A stretch of DNA of 64,000 nucleotides from Ixodes scapularis (Eukaryota; Arthropoda; Arachnida; Ixodida; Ixodidae), in NCBI RefSeq assembly GCF_016920785.2, contig NW_024609836.1:61297930-61361929 (forward strand), in the 5' to 3' direction. Positions 10,258 to 23,122 of this stretch are shown in pieces; the first letter of the stretch is position 1; every line of letters begins with the position of its first letter. The position numbers and the translations under genes were made by a program. The notes beneath the pieces are model-generated. The model was not told the origin of the DNA, made no database searches, and saw nothing but the letters and a program-made list of their open reading frames with translations.

Positions 10258-12551
10258 AGGTATACGGTACCTAGAACGCATTTTGGACTTGTGTGTTTTG
10301 GCGTCCTCTTCAGTGCGTGTATCGAAAGTGGTCCCGAAGTGGCAAAACATGACATCACAAAGGCCGTATTTTCAAGGTGCCCGATGTCGCAATCCCGGGC
10401 CGTGTTACAAAATTTACTCGGTTTAAATCCAGGGTAAAGGTTCTGTATCTTGTCGTTCTAAATCCTACCAGCGTCCAGCGTTTTTTTCAATCTGTGTTGT
10501 CACGTGACACGACCCGCCGGAGTAACTCGGATCCATTTGGGTAAGATTTGGAACACAGCCACGTTGGTTGGGCTTAGAAGTTCCGGCAAAAAGCACGAGC
10601 AAACGCGAGTGTCGCTGGCGTCGCAGCGTCCCAACTCCTGGCTGTAGAAGCTTCCGTGGTCTGCCAGGCTAGAGAACGACCAGCAGCAATCAGGCGTCCG
10701 CCACATCCTTCACCGCTGCTGTGACGCCACCAGGATCGCGGCCGGCGACAGCATGACACATGTGTGACATCATCTGGCGGAAATCGAGGGATCACTCTGT
10801 TGGATACGGTAAGCACAGAAGTCGCAGATGCGTTCTAGGCACCATCTAATGGGTGAGACAGCAACACGTCTGCAGGCGTGATTTCACGATGAAATCAACA
10901 TTTTATTCCGGCACTACAAATGCGGGATCGTTTTACAAAACGAACGCGCAGCATAAATAAATCAGGTTAATCTCGTCTTTTATTTCATATATTTTGTTGA
11001 ACGCTATAAACATTCCCCAATCGAAGCGAGTAGCGACACAAAATTAACTTGGCTGTAGATTTATCACCCACTTCACGTCCCTCTAGTTTCGTCTTTTTAC
11101 TTCAAAATTCCAACATGCGGTTTAATTCAATGCTTGAAGCTAACGTTAAGTGTAGCTTCGTTACTAGGCATAAGAAAGAAGAATTTGAAAAAAAAGGCCA
11201 TATATTTCATGTTTTTGATTTGATTTATATACCATTAGATTTTTTTATTATGACAACAGACACAGACAAATGTGCAGTTGTCCAGGGGCTGTCGCAAAAG
11301 GCGAAGAAAATTTCTGACAACGCGACAGCCGAAATTCCTTCCCCTCCCCCATGTAATCACTCAGCGTGGCGAACCAGACAAAACATACACAGATATAATA
11401 CTCTACGCAAAAGATAGCATTATGCACACTTGCGCACGAAAAACAAAATACTTTTGATAATAAAAGAAGATACACAATCATCTTTTACATGATGATTGAA
11501 ACCTGTGACTGTGGTTTGAAAAACGGAACACTCGTGAAGGGGGAAGAAAAAGCGCATGCACTGTCTTTGTCAAAATATAAAAGTCCCTTACCCTCACCAA
11601 GATGGTCTTCCTGGGTAAGTAAAAAGCTGTACTATTGAAGGACGTCATAAATAAACAATAAATTGAGAAATTGTTTTTAGTTGAGAACGCAACCATTTCT
11701 CATATATCGTGTCGTGTCTGGGACTGTGGTCCCAGACACGCCATACTGGACTTAAATCTTTGAACATGGCTTTCGCCATGCCTCTTCGCAAAATTTAAAG
11801 CATTAGATTAGGACGCGGATGTGCGGGAATGTAAATACTAATCTTGTTATGCTCTAGGTCACCTTAATCTTATATGCTTGTCTTTAGAAAAGAAGATACT
11901 GTAAGTTCGTTTTTGTTGGGAGAAACAATATCATTATGTGAAATGTTGACCTCGTTGCCTTTTCTTTAAAGAACAATCTTTAAGGGTATCTGCGTGATAA
12001 CGACAAAGCAGTCTAGGGCGTCAAGGTCGTACATGGAGACGATTTTCTGATAGAGTTAAACTTTTTGCGTAGTGGTTCTGAGGGGTGTACTATAAGTTTG
12101 AACACTTTCCGCGTGGAATTCTACGGGGAGGGTTGTGGGGACTGGAGGGGGGAGGCTAGGGGTATTGAACTAAACCTGGAGGTATAGTAATAGAGCGTGA
12201 TTTGGGGGTTATGTATTATACCTATAAATCACTTTCACTTTCCGCGTTCCTTCTGTCGTCGTTATTGGTCGACCGCTACTAGAGGAACGTGGTAGAGTGA
12301 AGTAAAGCACGCCGTCTTATAAGAAGGCAATACGGGCATACGTCCAGGGAACACCTGAATGTAAGTTGCAAGAGAAATATAAGTTTTCTCAAGGGTGTTT
12401 CATGCACCACTGGTCGTTCCCCAAGTGGAACGATATTCGCAATCAAACTACAAGATCACTTGCGTTGTTCTTTTCAACAAAAATACCTTTCCAACTTATG
12501 CGTGAAAGTGCTTTTGAAAGCAATTTGCTAGCGTTCTCTCTCAATAAGAAA
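10258..12551. other. No gene recognised
   Basis: The only structure I can point to is a perfect 12-bp stem with a 4-base loop at 11713-11740. The frames at 10500-10816 (-) and 11049-11417 (+) have no domain. The 10500-10800 block is GC-richer than its surroundings but unidentified. Confidence 0.35.
11713..11740. repeat. Perfect 12-bp hairpin
   Basis: CGTGTCTGGGAC, loop TGTG, GTCCCAGACACG. There is no T-run after it and no gene before it, so a terminator reading has no support. Confidence 0.6.
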
Positions 12552-12597
12552 TTTACACCGTGCTGAAAATGCAGGGGTTTACACCGTGCTGAAAATG
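12552..12597. repeat. Direct duplication, 26-bp period, two copies
   Basis: TTTACACCGTGCTGAAAATG occurs at 12552-12571 and again at 12578-12597, with a 6-base spacer. Confidence 0.8.
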
Positions 12598-15315
12598 AAA
12601 GGCACCCAGGTATCACGGTACCAAAATTCACATGGAATTGAATATAGGTGGGCATTCGTTCGACACTCTAAACGTGACAGAATGATAGGGCCTTGCCACT
12701 GTGAAATCTGCTTGAAGTTACCCGTTTCCGATTCACTTTGATTTTTCCAAAACTACGTGACCAACAGTGAGCTTCTTTTACTTCGAAAAGCGATGTGGTA
12801 GCTTCCCAATTCACACTTATTAGAATTATTTCGAACATTGCCTACGAGGTTACTTGCCCGGAAACGTACAAGGTTTTCTAGAATTATTATTGGTTGGGTT
12901 AAAAATGGGAGACCTTATATCGCTCATTTTATGAAATTTCTGCACGTCGTTGGAAAATGCATTTTTATTGTTAACCGGTTCCTGGGAGCAAAACGAGTGA
13001 TGTATTCCCCAAATCATGGTAGACACTACTCTGCCCCATTCTTTGAGCTTCAATTGGGTATAGCTAGTATACAACATTCTACCCCTCCGGGGTCCGATCG
13101 AATCCCCGGTTCAAAGCTTGTACCATTGGTCCAAAGCAATCAACCAGAGGCACCTCGTTCGGCTGCATATCAGCACGGCTAGTGGACAAAAAACAGTAAC
13201 TCGGAGAGGGCTCAGCCACCGAATGATGGGATACGAGCGCTGCGTAACACTTCGGCAGGCCACTCGCACATTCGAGTGCGAGATCGAGTACAACGACGCC
13301 AGTGGCTAAAAGCAAAGTTGTGCTGAGATACTCTAAAATGTATTCGGAAACACAAATGCTTGGTTACATGTCAAAAACATCTAAAAATACTGACACTGAA
13401 ATACATCTTTACAAAGGTCCCGCGATACGTATCAGAAATACATATGATGAAGAAAAGGTATTCGGAAATACAAATACAAAAATATACTTTGCCGGGCAAA
13501 CAAACTAAATCACATTTTTTCTTAAGAACAATTTTCGATGTCAACATTCTTATTACCAGCAAGAAGTTACTATTCATAACACAGTGTATGTTGTTTGCTT
13601 CTATTTGCATGTTATCTGCTGCGGGTAAGGCACCTTTTTGAGTTATGATTGTGAAAGCCATTAAGTGTATCTTGGCGTCAAGTATCTTTTGTATTAGCTC
13701 GTCCCCAATATAATGCCCTCAAACAAACAAATAAATAAATAAATAAATAAATGAGCATTAAAATACCTTTTTGCTATATATATTAACTTTAATATAATAG
13801 CAATACAAAATAAACAAAAACACACGACACTGGTGCTATATGCAGTTACATTTGAAGAGCAGCTTTTAAAATAACTCGTCGGTCCGACGCAGCCAATTTC
13901 AGCAGAGCGTCATGTTAGCAATTGAGATTAATCTTTCCGTTGGTGCTGACGAACACAAGCTCCTATTAAAACGAACAAAAACCACCTTTACACTGGGAAT
14001 GTTTTTATGCATGCAAATGTCATTGCTTTAGAGTTCTAGGTATATACATTTTTTTTGGCTCGGAGGTCGGAACGGATAGCTTCGTGGACGGGGTTTTCAC
14101 TTCAAATGTGAAAAAAAAAAAATCCTCAAGTGGAAAAAACACGCACACATACACACACAAAAAGAAACGCGTACAAATTGTAAGATGTAGTTTGAAATTC
14201 AGCATGGCCGTTCTCAAGCCTGAAATAATTGCAGCATAGAATTAACATTTTACTTGCGCATTGAGATGTGGGAACCAACCGGGTCTCCACTGGGTTGAAC
14301 TTTTTGACCAGAGTGGAGAGCAGTCCTTCTTTACGCATATTGCACCCGAACAAATCATTATCTTTTAGTCCAAACCCGGCACCTTTTTTCTGTAGTCATA
14401 TCAAAGCGTTGCCTTGGAATAAACTGGTGTTTCTATCTGATGATCTGAACGTAGAATGTTTGCCCTAATCAAAGTAAAGGTCAGAGGGAGTGCAAGGTTC
14501 GCTTGTGAAGCTCGTGCCCACAATGCCTTTAGCGTTTTGAACCAAAGCCTCAAGGTTCCATTGACTGTTCCCGCCAGCCCCTTAAAGCGAATAAAAGAGG
14601 GAGCGGTTGCTTGAATTCTCGCGTGAATGTCATTGATTCTTCAAAAATTGGAACGAGAAACATTAGGCCCATGGTTTCTTTCGGTACAAAGAATACAGGA
14701 AAAATGTGTTCGGATACTGAAATACAGATACTGATTAAGAATAAGTATACCGCATTACAGAAATATCAATACACGAACTACTTAGGAAATACTAACATTT
14801 TTAATGTGGTAGTGCCAAAGACTGCGGCTACGGGCTGTATTGCAGTTCCAAAAATTCAACAAAAGGTGGCACTACATGTTGAACCGTAAGTGAATGTCTG
14901 CTCGGAATGGGGTGCAGCTTGCACGACGTCTCGATACGTTAATTGTATGATATGGATGCATGTATTACTTTTACTTGCTTCAAAATGTAGATGACAATGA
15001 AGTGCGTTTTTGTATGTTTCGTTTAATCCGCCTGAAAAAAACACTTGGTTAGACTTAGAAAGTAGTAATTGAATATGTTATGAATGGTATGATGTTTCTT
15101 AAGTTTGCCTGGCCACACAGGCAAGTAGTCTTGGCTTTTGTCGTGACAGCACCTCTTTTTGCAATACAATTCATGAGTGATATCACCCTTCTTCTCATTA
15201 TTAGTATACCTCTGTGAGGTGGGGGGATGGGCGACCACTGATGAATCGAAAAACCAACGGGTGACTGATTGGAGCAATTATTTTTTATTTCCAACCTTTT
15301 TCAGTGTAATATCGT
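12598..15315. other. No gene recognised; short AAAT microsatellite
   Basis: An (AAAT)n run lies at about 13728-13752. Two segments (about 13320-13500 and 14640-14810) share a pattern of TATTCGGAAATAC-like words and may be the two ends of a decayed GTATTCG-type MITE. Overlapping opposite frames around 13079-13315 are not convincing. Confidence 0.3.
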
Positions 15316-15661
15316 GTACAGCTGCAACGGAAAAAGAGTAGCACAAGAGACCAACGACCGGAGCGGCAAAACCGCGACACGCGGCGCTATTGTTCCCGAG
15401 CTCGCCGATAGCGAGAGTGCAAGTCATGTTGCATTTTTCAATGTGGGGGTGGCCGGCAGAAAGTTGAGGGATAAGATAGCTTTTAAATAGTAGGCTTTAA
15501 AATAAGCTGCTTGCTGCCGGCCGCCCCCGCGTTCAGATATGGAACGTGACTGTCACTCTCGCTATCGGCGCGCTCGAGAACAAGAGCGCCGCGTGTCGCG
15601 ATTTTGCCGCTCCCGTCGTCGGTCACTTGTGCTACTCTTTTTCCGTTGCAGCTGTACGTTC
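15316..15661. mobile_element. Foldback MITE with about 130-bp arms
   Basis: GTACAGCTGCAACGGAAAAA at the left end is mirrored by its exact complement at 15637-15657. The arms continue through CGCGACACGCGGCGCT and GATAGCGAGAGTG with few mismatches before a divergent loop around 15450-15500. Frames crossing the arm (15539-15922) are shadows of the repeat. Confidence 0.75.
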
Positions 15662-17640
15662 AGCAGACAATCGAGCGCAACAGTATTTCGCCAAAACGCA
15701 GTTCGACAGACACTTTCCGACCCGGTCAAATTGCGCGTTCTCTATTGTATGAAGGAACCGCCTAATGAATTCACACGGTACAATATTACTTATGATCTCG
15801 CAGTTGCGATAACGATCGTGCGGCAGAAGCACCGCGGTGCTAGCTGCAGGATCCTTTTCGTCGCAACTGAAACTTCCTGCCCGCTCTTGCGTCTTCGCGC
15901 TTTGTCACCATCGCTCCGCTGACTCCCTAGCCACGTATAGACTGCCAATGAAATGGAAAGTTAGAACCTACTTTTTTCTCCCGGCCGCACATTTTCTTCT
16001 ACTTTAGGATTACACACTTCAATAAAACCACGTGATCCCTGAACCAGCCTAATATAGTGTACCCCTTGTGCCCGTTTAAACGTCACGTTTATGGTTGCCA
16101 TGGCGATCATACGCCGGACAATGTCAGGAAATATTTGCAGTTTTTTGGTGCAATGGGCCTTTTTCGAGTAACGATGTAAGACTCGAAGGTTGCCTGCGAT
16201 CTACAAATGCAGAGCAGTCCGAGGTACCTCTGCACTTCAGAACACATAGCCCTCAAGCCGTTGTATCCGTTTTCGTAGCTTTTTACGTCCCATACTGCCA
16301 ATACTAAAAAATAACCTCAAAAGAAAACAGGACGTGCACAGAAAGGAGCTGAATGTGTTGGTTGTGGGGGCTGGTACCATTCAACGATTGTAGAAGGGGG
16401 AAGTAGTTGCCGGGAGAGAAGGTATACGGATGCGCTGAAGTTAACTGGAAAAAGGTCTATTGCGAGGTGTTCCAGTAAAAAGTTTTTTTGCGCACTTGCG
16501 ACGAGGTAAACAGTAAAAAAGAAAGTAACGTGCTGCTTATTCTTTCAAATTTCGAATTTGTACATGGGTCCTAGGGGTCCTAGGCTACAGGCTGTCGCCC
16601 TCACCTGAAGATTTCCTTGCGCTTGTAGTAAAATTAAACAAACATGAATTTTTCCATTTTGCGGAGCATTCATTGGTCACCGGGGACATTTATTTCTTCA
16701 CGCGCCGGCTTCTCCCCGTAATGTCTCCATACGGAGATAATCGAGAGAGGGAGAGAGAGGTATACAACGACCCGGTTTTGAGGTAAACAGAGCAGCAGCT
16801 CCGCGTGCTGTGCTCGGACATGCAGCGCCATCTAGATTTAAAGAAATTAAGCACTTTTTTTTTAGCTTTCACGACTTCCTCCAGATTCCGCTGCCATCGC
16901 TGACACTGGCCTAACACTGGCTACCGGAAAACCATTTGATTGATTTGGGCGAAAAAAGAGTTTTTTCCTCTTTTTGTTTTGAGTACGTACACCCTGTATA
17001 CTGAACGGATTCAACTTTCGATACACTGATTTTGGTCGATGAAATGAAACTCCACCACGAATTATACGCTCGCGGTGGGGATATCACGCGAAAGTAAAAC
17101 ATAAGGTTACCCGGATCACAACATAAAAGGCGACGACGAAACGTTTTCTATAAGCCGACGCCCAGCTAAGCCTGATTTCGAGAAAACATGAAATGAGTGT
17201 GAGGCCGCCTGTTGCATCTACAGTATTTCAGTGTATTAAGCTTGTAAGAAAGAAAACTAGTTTACGTACTTGCAAGATGGTTTTATTAAAATAAGTGCCA
17301 CGTGCGCCCACACAAGTAGGACTGGGTTGCTGTCGACTCAAAGAGAAATATCGTCTTTTTTTTTTTGTCACGATACAGTTAACGTTACGTTCTCAAACTT
17401 TCGTTGAGTGAGCCATTGTCCGGAACACCGTTTGCTAAATTACCTATGCACCAGGTGACATGCAGCGAGTGAAGTTTGGAGCATTGCACGTAGACACGTC
17501 AATCTGTTGTTTTAGTCATTTATTTCAGAAACCATACGAAAATCAGGTGAGTACGTACATCATATATACTTATGTTGAAAGCATTCTCTTTGTTACTTAG
17601 GTTATTTAAGTACTTTGAATAAAGGTTTTTCGCCGAAGAT
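15662..17640. other. No gene recognised
   Basis: I see no domain-bearing frame, RNA gene or paired transposon ends. A GTACACCCTGTATAC word near 16986 resembles a mariner end, but I find no partner. Confidence 0.35.
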
Positions 17641-17790
17641 TGACGGAGGCAGCGGCGTAGACTTTCCATTTTCCCGGGGGGAGGCACGCTGGTATTCAAT
17701 TTCTCAGGTATTTTGGCAATAAAGGCAAAGTGAGCGTTCTTTTGTTTACATGCCACTAAGCTCGTTACATGGCACGTAAACAGCGTCTCG

Positions 17791-17976
17791 GTAAGGATCA
17801 TGGCCCAGGCCTGAAGGGGGGGGGGGGGGGGGCTCTGCTTTCCTCCCCCCCTTCGGGCACGGGCCATGATCCTTACCTTTGGGCCCGGGCTCGTGTCCCC
17901 CCTGGTACAATCCAAGGGGGGGGGGCTCTGGCCCCCCCCCCCCTCTTTTGGATTGTACCAGGGCGGACACGAGCCC
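17791..17976. repeat. Tandem pair of hairpins with G/C homopolymer tips
   Basis: GTAAGGATCATGGCCC at 17791 pairs with its complement at 17861-17876 across a G17-like run. Immediately after, GGGCTCGTGTCCCCCCTGGT pairs with its complement ending at 17976 across G10 and C12 runs. Flanking GGCGTAGAC (17650) and GTCTACGCC (17990) suggest that one MITE of about 350 bp encloses both hairpins. Confidence 0.65.
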
Positions 17977-17991
17977 CGATGCCCCCCGTAG

Positions 17992-18537
17992 TCTACGCCT
18001 ATGGACGGAGGACTGATGACCGAGTGTGTTTACCGCCCAGCAGCTCGCCGAACATGACGAGCGAAAGCTCGCACTTCAAGACCCAGTTGTCCTTGGTTCA
18101 ATCACCACCTCAACGCTTCTGATCCGGATGAGCACCGTGTATTGCTAAAGCGTCATGCACAGGTTAGCTGTGGTGCCAACCTAGTGAATGTTCTCAACTA
18201 TGTCGGAGACACTAGAATCCCCATTGAAGCTTACAAACGACCTGCAGAGCAAACGCTCGAGAAATGGCCAGTCGACTCGCCTCCTCTCTCACCTTCTCTC
18301 CAGCACTACCTCTAAAGTGGAAATAGTGGGGAACCTTGCGGAATGGAGCTTGTCTTGTTTTTCTTAACTCTAAGAGACTATACTTCGTTCACCCTTAAGC
18401 TGAGACTGTAGCCAATGCCACATGCATGAGAGCTCGAGGTCGCTGCCTTGGAGCGTTCTTCCGCAGAACGAGCACTCGCGCTAGAAATGCACTTAACGAA
18501 GCCCGAAGAGCGGGCTACTGCGCGCTTGTAGCTTTGG
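17992..18537. other. No gene recognised
   Basis: Short unannotated stretch between the hairpin pair and the hAT MITE. Nothing with support. Confidence 0.4.
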
Positions 18538-19508
18538 CTGTAGACCGGACTTAGGAAGTAATCCGTTACATGTAACGGATTACTTGTGATCCGTTACTTT
18601 TTCAAGTAATTTTGTAATTACCGCGTTACTTTGTTGCGGCAGTAATTTGTAAAGTAATTTCGTCAGGAAATATGGGTAACGGATTACTTTAATTACTGGT
18701 TACTCTTTTAAAAAAAAAGGAACATAATAAAGAATCTAGAGCAATATGAGCAGGCGATTCAGAGGCATAGAGTGAGCAAGTTCAACAAATATAAATAGAA
18801 ACCATCGTGGAAAGAAGTACCGAAAAAAAGAAACGATTTTTCGTCTGCCCGGCTATTAGAACTACTAGAAAGACGCGAAAATACTATGTGAAAAACAAAG
18901 ACCAAGAAGACAATGGCGAGCCGACTTATCTTCTTTCCATCGCCTTCCATCGCATTTTTATACTGAAAAACCTCTTCATGTTTAATTGTTTTTTACTTTT
19001 ACACCACTTGAAAGGCCCGTTTCCAATGGGAGTTTTCGTAAATCGTTTCATTACCTCCTCACCTTCTAGAGGAGATAGATACCGCTATTGAGCATGCGCA
19101 CCGCTAGCTTTGTCTGAACAATTCCAGGGATCATTTCTGGTCGCTGTAAGCTAGCGGGATGGCGGTTATGGTTGCAGCTTTAGCTGCCTTGTCAGCTTAC
19201 AGGTGGACCTTGCACGTACAATCTTTCTCTGAAGTGAAATATTTCATTTTTACAAGGACAACGATAATGCGGGTATATGAAAAATGGAAAGTAGTGTTGC
19301 AAAAGATTTTTGAAAACATCAAAATTATTTCTATTTTTTTCTTGATAAGCGTACTAAGAAAGTAACGTGAAAGTAATTTGTAACGTGACGAGTAAAGGAA
19401 TCCGTTACTTTTCAGCGAAAGTAAAAGTGTAACGCTCATTCATTACATTTGAGGCTCGATAATTTGTAATTGTAATCCATTACATTTTTGAAGTAACGGG
19501 CTGTAGAC
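18538..19508. mobile_element. hAT-like MITE, copy A of a CAGACTT family
   Basis: The element, 18546-19500, is flanked by identical 8-bp duplications CTGTAGAC at 18538-18545 and 19501-19508, matching the hAT pattern nTnnnnAn. Both ends are built of GTAATCCGTTAC/AAGTAATTTGTAAC words. Sub-blocks of the interior (AGAACTACTAGAAA, CGCCTTCCATC) also occur in copy B at 53042-54190. No transposase is encoded. Confidence 0.75.
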
Positions 19509-19650
19509 TTGCTGTAGATCCACAAGCCATTGGGCCAATATTGGGAATACCTTAAAAAAACAAGGGTCATCATCGGCCCATTTGTGTCGTATTTGTAACC
19601 AATATTGGAAATGTCTTAGAAAAATATGGTCATGATTGGCTCCTTTCACC

Positions 19651-19760
19651 CTGAAAAACAGGGCGACTGGGACGAGGGCAAAACGACGAAGAGAACAACA
19701 CAAGACAAACGCTGTTCTCTTAGTTTTTTTTGTCCTCGTCCCTGTCACGCTGTTTTTCAA
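19651..19760. repeat. Snap-back repeat
   Basis: CTGAAAAACAGGGCGACTGG at the left and its imperfect complement ending CGCTGTTTTTCAA at the right enclose a 40-base loop, with GACGAGGACAAA in the arms. It interrupts the leading, most degenerate part of the 82-bp array. Confidence 0.65.
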
Positions 19761-19789
19761 CATAAACATTGTTTTATCCTCTCTATCAC

Positions 19790-20565
19790 CAATATTACGA
19801 ATACATTAGAATCTCATTGGATAAATTGTGGAACCCCCTCTAATGGGGTGCCAACAAGCTTCCAATGTTGCATATTGGACGGTCATTGGCATCCCAATAG
19901 ATAAATTGAACACCACTTTCAATGAACTTCCAATGGGATTCCAATTTTGTTTTATACTGGGCAATCATTGCGCAGTCACTGAATAAACTGGATACAACTT
20001 CCAATGAAGTGCTAATGGGCTTCCAATGCTTTCAAATATGGTACATACATTGGCACACCACTGGATAAATTGAACACCGTTTCCAGTAAAGTGCCAACGG
20101 GCATCTAATGTTGTCAAATTTTGGGCGGTCATTGGCACCCCATTTGATCAATTGGATACCACTTCTAATAAAGTGCCAATAGGCTTCTAATGTTTTTCAA
20201 TATTGTGCTGTCATTGGCACCCCATTTAATAAATTGAACGCCATTTAAAATAAAGTGCCAATGGGCGTCCACTGTTGTGAAGTATGGGGCAGTCACTGGC
20301 ACCCCATTGGATAATTTGGATATTATTTTCAACAAAGTGCCAGTTGGCTTCCAAGGTTGTTCAATATTACTTAGTCATTGGCACATCAAATGATAAATTG
20401 GAAACGAGTAAAAGTTAAGTGCCAATGGGCTTCCAATGTTCTCCAATTTTGGGCAGTCATTGGCTCCCTACTGGACAAATTCAAAACCATTGCCAGTAGA
20501 GTGCCAACAAGCTTCCAATGTTTTAAAAAATTGGGTAGTCATTGGCACCTAAGTGACAAAACGGT
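19790..20565. repeat. 82-bp tandem array, about 9 units
   Basis: The phrase GTCATTGGCACCCCA recurs exactly every 82 bp at about 20129, 20211, 20293, 20375, 20457 and 20539. Earlier units near 19883, 19975 and 20047 have 10-base length changes that compensate. Each unit also carries AAAGTGCCAATGGGCTTCC and TGTTCAATATTGGG. There is no open frame through the array. Confidence 0.85.
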
Positions 20566-21162
20566 TTAATGTGTGGAGAGGACGAATACTCGTGTTTGTC
20601 ACATTGGCTTCGCTCGCATTGATGTTGAAGTGGGGTTTAGATACATCTACATGCTCGTGTCCGCATCCGCGATTGCGTTGCAAGCTCTGAACTTTGTGCG
20701 AAACAAAGCACGATACGCGAGCACGTACGCCACAGTTGATGAGCCAGCTGACTCCGTAATTCGCACGCACCCGTAGTGGGGTATCCCAAGGAAGTTAGAA
20801 GTACTAGGAGGGGGCACGCTGCAATATTGGTGAAGCCTAGTCATAAAAAGTATAAACGATATTGTGCCCAGCGTGATCGTAGATCTGTCTGGCGATTGGT
20901 GCGCGTGACATGTCACGTGCGAGATGGATGGTTGATTGTAGGAGGATTCCTTGCAGGCTTGCGCGCGCTACGTCCGGTAGCTTTTATCAAATCGAAGGCT
21001 AGACGAAAGCTAGATACGGTCACGTGATGTGGTCGCGTTGGCCTGATAAGTGAGGAGGGTAAGGAGGAAAATGAGAAAGAGGTGAGGCGTCAAGGGAGCA
21101 TGGCTTGTGGAGGCTACACGGCTGACGTCATGCCCTCTCCAACCCTTCTATTCTCCATGAGG
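20566..21162. other. No gene recognised
   Basis: GTGGGGTATCCC at about 20776 may be a lone fragment of the MITE cluster that follows. The overlapping frames at 20573-20916 lie on both strands and have no domain. Confidence 0.35.
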
Positions 21163-22000
21163 TATCCACACCTAGGAGAAATACGCCACTTCCCTCCGCG
21201 GAGGGCGCATCACGTGAGACATACGTCATCCCTTTTTGACGCCTCGCGGCTCCGTTCTCCTCCGTGGCGGAATCGCAGAGGCTTCGTGCTGTCAGCACCG
21301 AAGTTCCGCAGGTGGGCGGCGGAGCCGGGGACGGAGTTTTCCGGGTTGTTGACATCACGACATCCGTCCACGGAGTTCTCTTTCGTGTGGATACGTCACA
21401 ACATCCGTCCGCGGAGTTTTCCTTTGTGTGGATATCCCTTATGGGGTATCCACACGAAGGAGAAATCCGCTCCTTTCCTCCGCGGAGCGCGCATCACGTG
21501 AGACAAACGTCATCCCTTTCTGACGCCTCGCGGCGCCGTTCTCCTCCGTAGCGGAGGCGCGGAGGCTTCGTGCTGTCAGCACGAGAGCTCCGCAGGTGCG
21601 CGGCGGAGCCGAGGACGAAGTTTCCCGGGTTGTTGACGTCACGACATTCGTCCGCGGAGTTCTCCTTCGTGTGGATACCCCTTTAGGGGTATCCACATGA
21701 AGGAGAACTCCGTGCTAACAGTACAAAGTCTCCTTCGTGTGGATACCACTTTAGGGTTATCCACCCGAAGGAGAACTCCGCGGACGGATGTCGTGACGTC
21801 AACCGCCCGGGCAACTTCGTCCTGAGCTCCGCCGTCCACCTGCGGAGTTTTCGTGCTGACAGTACGAAGCCTCCACGCCTCCGCCACGGAGGAGAACGTC
21901 GCCGCGAGTCGCCAAAAAGCGATGACGTTTGTCTCACGTGATGGGCGCTCCGCGGAGGAAAGTGGCGGATTTCTCTTCGTGTGGATACCCCATTGAGTGG
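21163..22000. mobile_element. Cluster of GTATCCACACGAAGGAGAA MITEs, direct and inverted
   Basis: Each unit (about 240 bp) starts GGGTATCCACACGAAGGAGA and ends with the inverse of that sequence, with CACGTGAG, GTTGACGTCACGACA and CTCCGCGGA landmarks inside. Units: 21163-21442 (with an extra right terminus at 21395-21442), 21448-21690, a remnant at 21690-21757, and an inverted unit at 21757-21993. Opposite orientation makes 21448-21993 a long imperfect foldback. The many frames here on both strands are repeat shadows. Confidence 0.75.
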
Positions 22001-23122
22001 GAGCGACACCGATGCTCCAAGCACGAGCAGGAGCAGGTCATTTTGAACGACGCTTACTTCCACGGCACGGGCGTCCATGCATGCCAAGTCGACAGTGTTG
22101 TGCTCGCTATTAGCGGCGAGATGTTTTAGTGGCGCCCTCCTACGGTTTCCCCTTGTGACGTCATTACCTTGCAAACAACAAATTCGATGGTGTTTGTAAA
22201 TAGCATGGTGGAAGCTTGAAATCATTGCCCTCTCAAAGGAACACTGCCAACACCGCCAAAATTAAAGTTCTTTCATTCCTCTTATTTCCGTCGATGATAA
22301 ACCCTTTCCGACGCCATAGTCAGCGCTCGGCCAGTCGTGTAAGGCCGACCACAGCGACGCTTTCGGTCGCGCACGTCGCCGATAACATCGCTCGCGCTTG
22401 CGGTGGAATGGGGTGCATAACTCGCCCTAAACAGCTGTCTTTTTGCATTCTGCTGAGCTTTATATAGAGAACCTACATCACATAACTTTGCGGCTCCCGT
22501 CGGGTTGAAATCTTGACCGATTCGGTGAAGCCAGATCTTCCTCCGAGGTTCATCTTTCGTTCCAGAGGGAACACTGAAAAACTCTCAGGTCAAATTTCCC
22601 ACAGGCGTGGCAGCACGTTAGCCGCGGCGTAGCAACAGCTTGGGAAAGCAATGGCGACCGGAAGTCCAAAGCCGAAAGCAATATGTCGCGTGACGACTGG
22701 CCAATTCTGTGTGCGGCGGCTTGTTCAAGAAATGGCGCCACTTTTCCCAACATAGAGGTGCTTTATTCATATAACGTGCCACTAAAGCGGTACCAGTAAT
22801 TTATTTTACTATTTTATTCGTTTATGATATAGATTCTATTTCAGTGTGCTGTCTTTCAAATGGCGTATTCTTAAACGACTCAAACATGAAAGTTCCGTCC
22901 TTTTCTAAAGCGTGAAATTCTGAATTGTCCAAATTCATTAGATTCCACCGATATTGTTTGTGTTGAGGTCATCTGTGGTCTGGAAGTTTTTATGAATATA
23001 GCGATTGATTTCAATCATCACTTAACTACAATTACGAATGCCTCCTTTATAGGTCTGTGAACCAGTACGCGAATAACATGCAGTTTTCAAAACAACTTTT
23101 TTTACGCTTCTTTTCTTAAGTG
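22001..23122. other. No gene recognised
   Basis: Unclassified sequence. Frames at 22216-22467 (+) and 22550-22753 (-) carry no domain. No repeats are visible by eye. Confidence 0.35.

Noticed and set aside
11713..11740. Rho-independent terminator
   Set aside because: Good stem but no T-run, no upstream gene, and a eukaryotic setting.
13079..13320. Possible SINE head at 13.1-13.3 kb
   Set aside because: A GATTCGATCGGACCCC word resembles a B box, but no A box lies at the right distance and no tail or duplication is visible.
21082..22225. Overlapping frames of 76-180 codons at 21-22 kb
   Set aside because: They map onto the MITE cluster, occur on both strands and share the same translated repeat (for example SFVWI or GYPHEGE), so they are repeat shadows.
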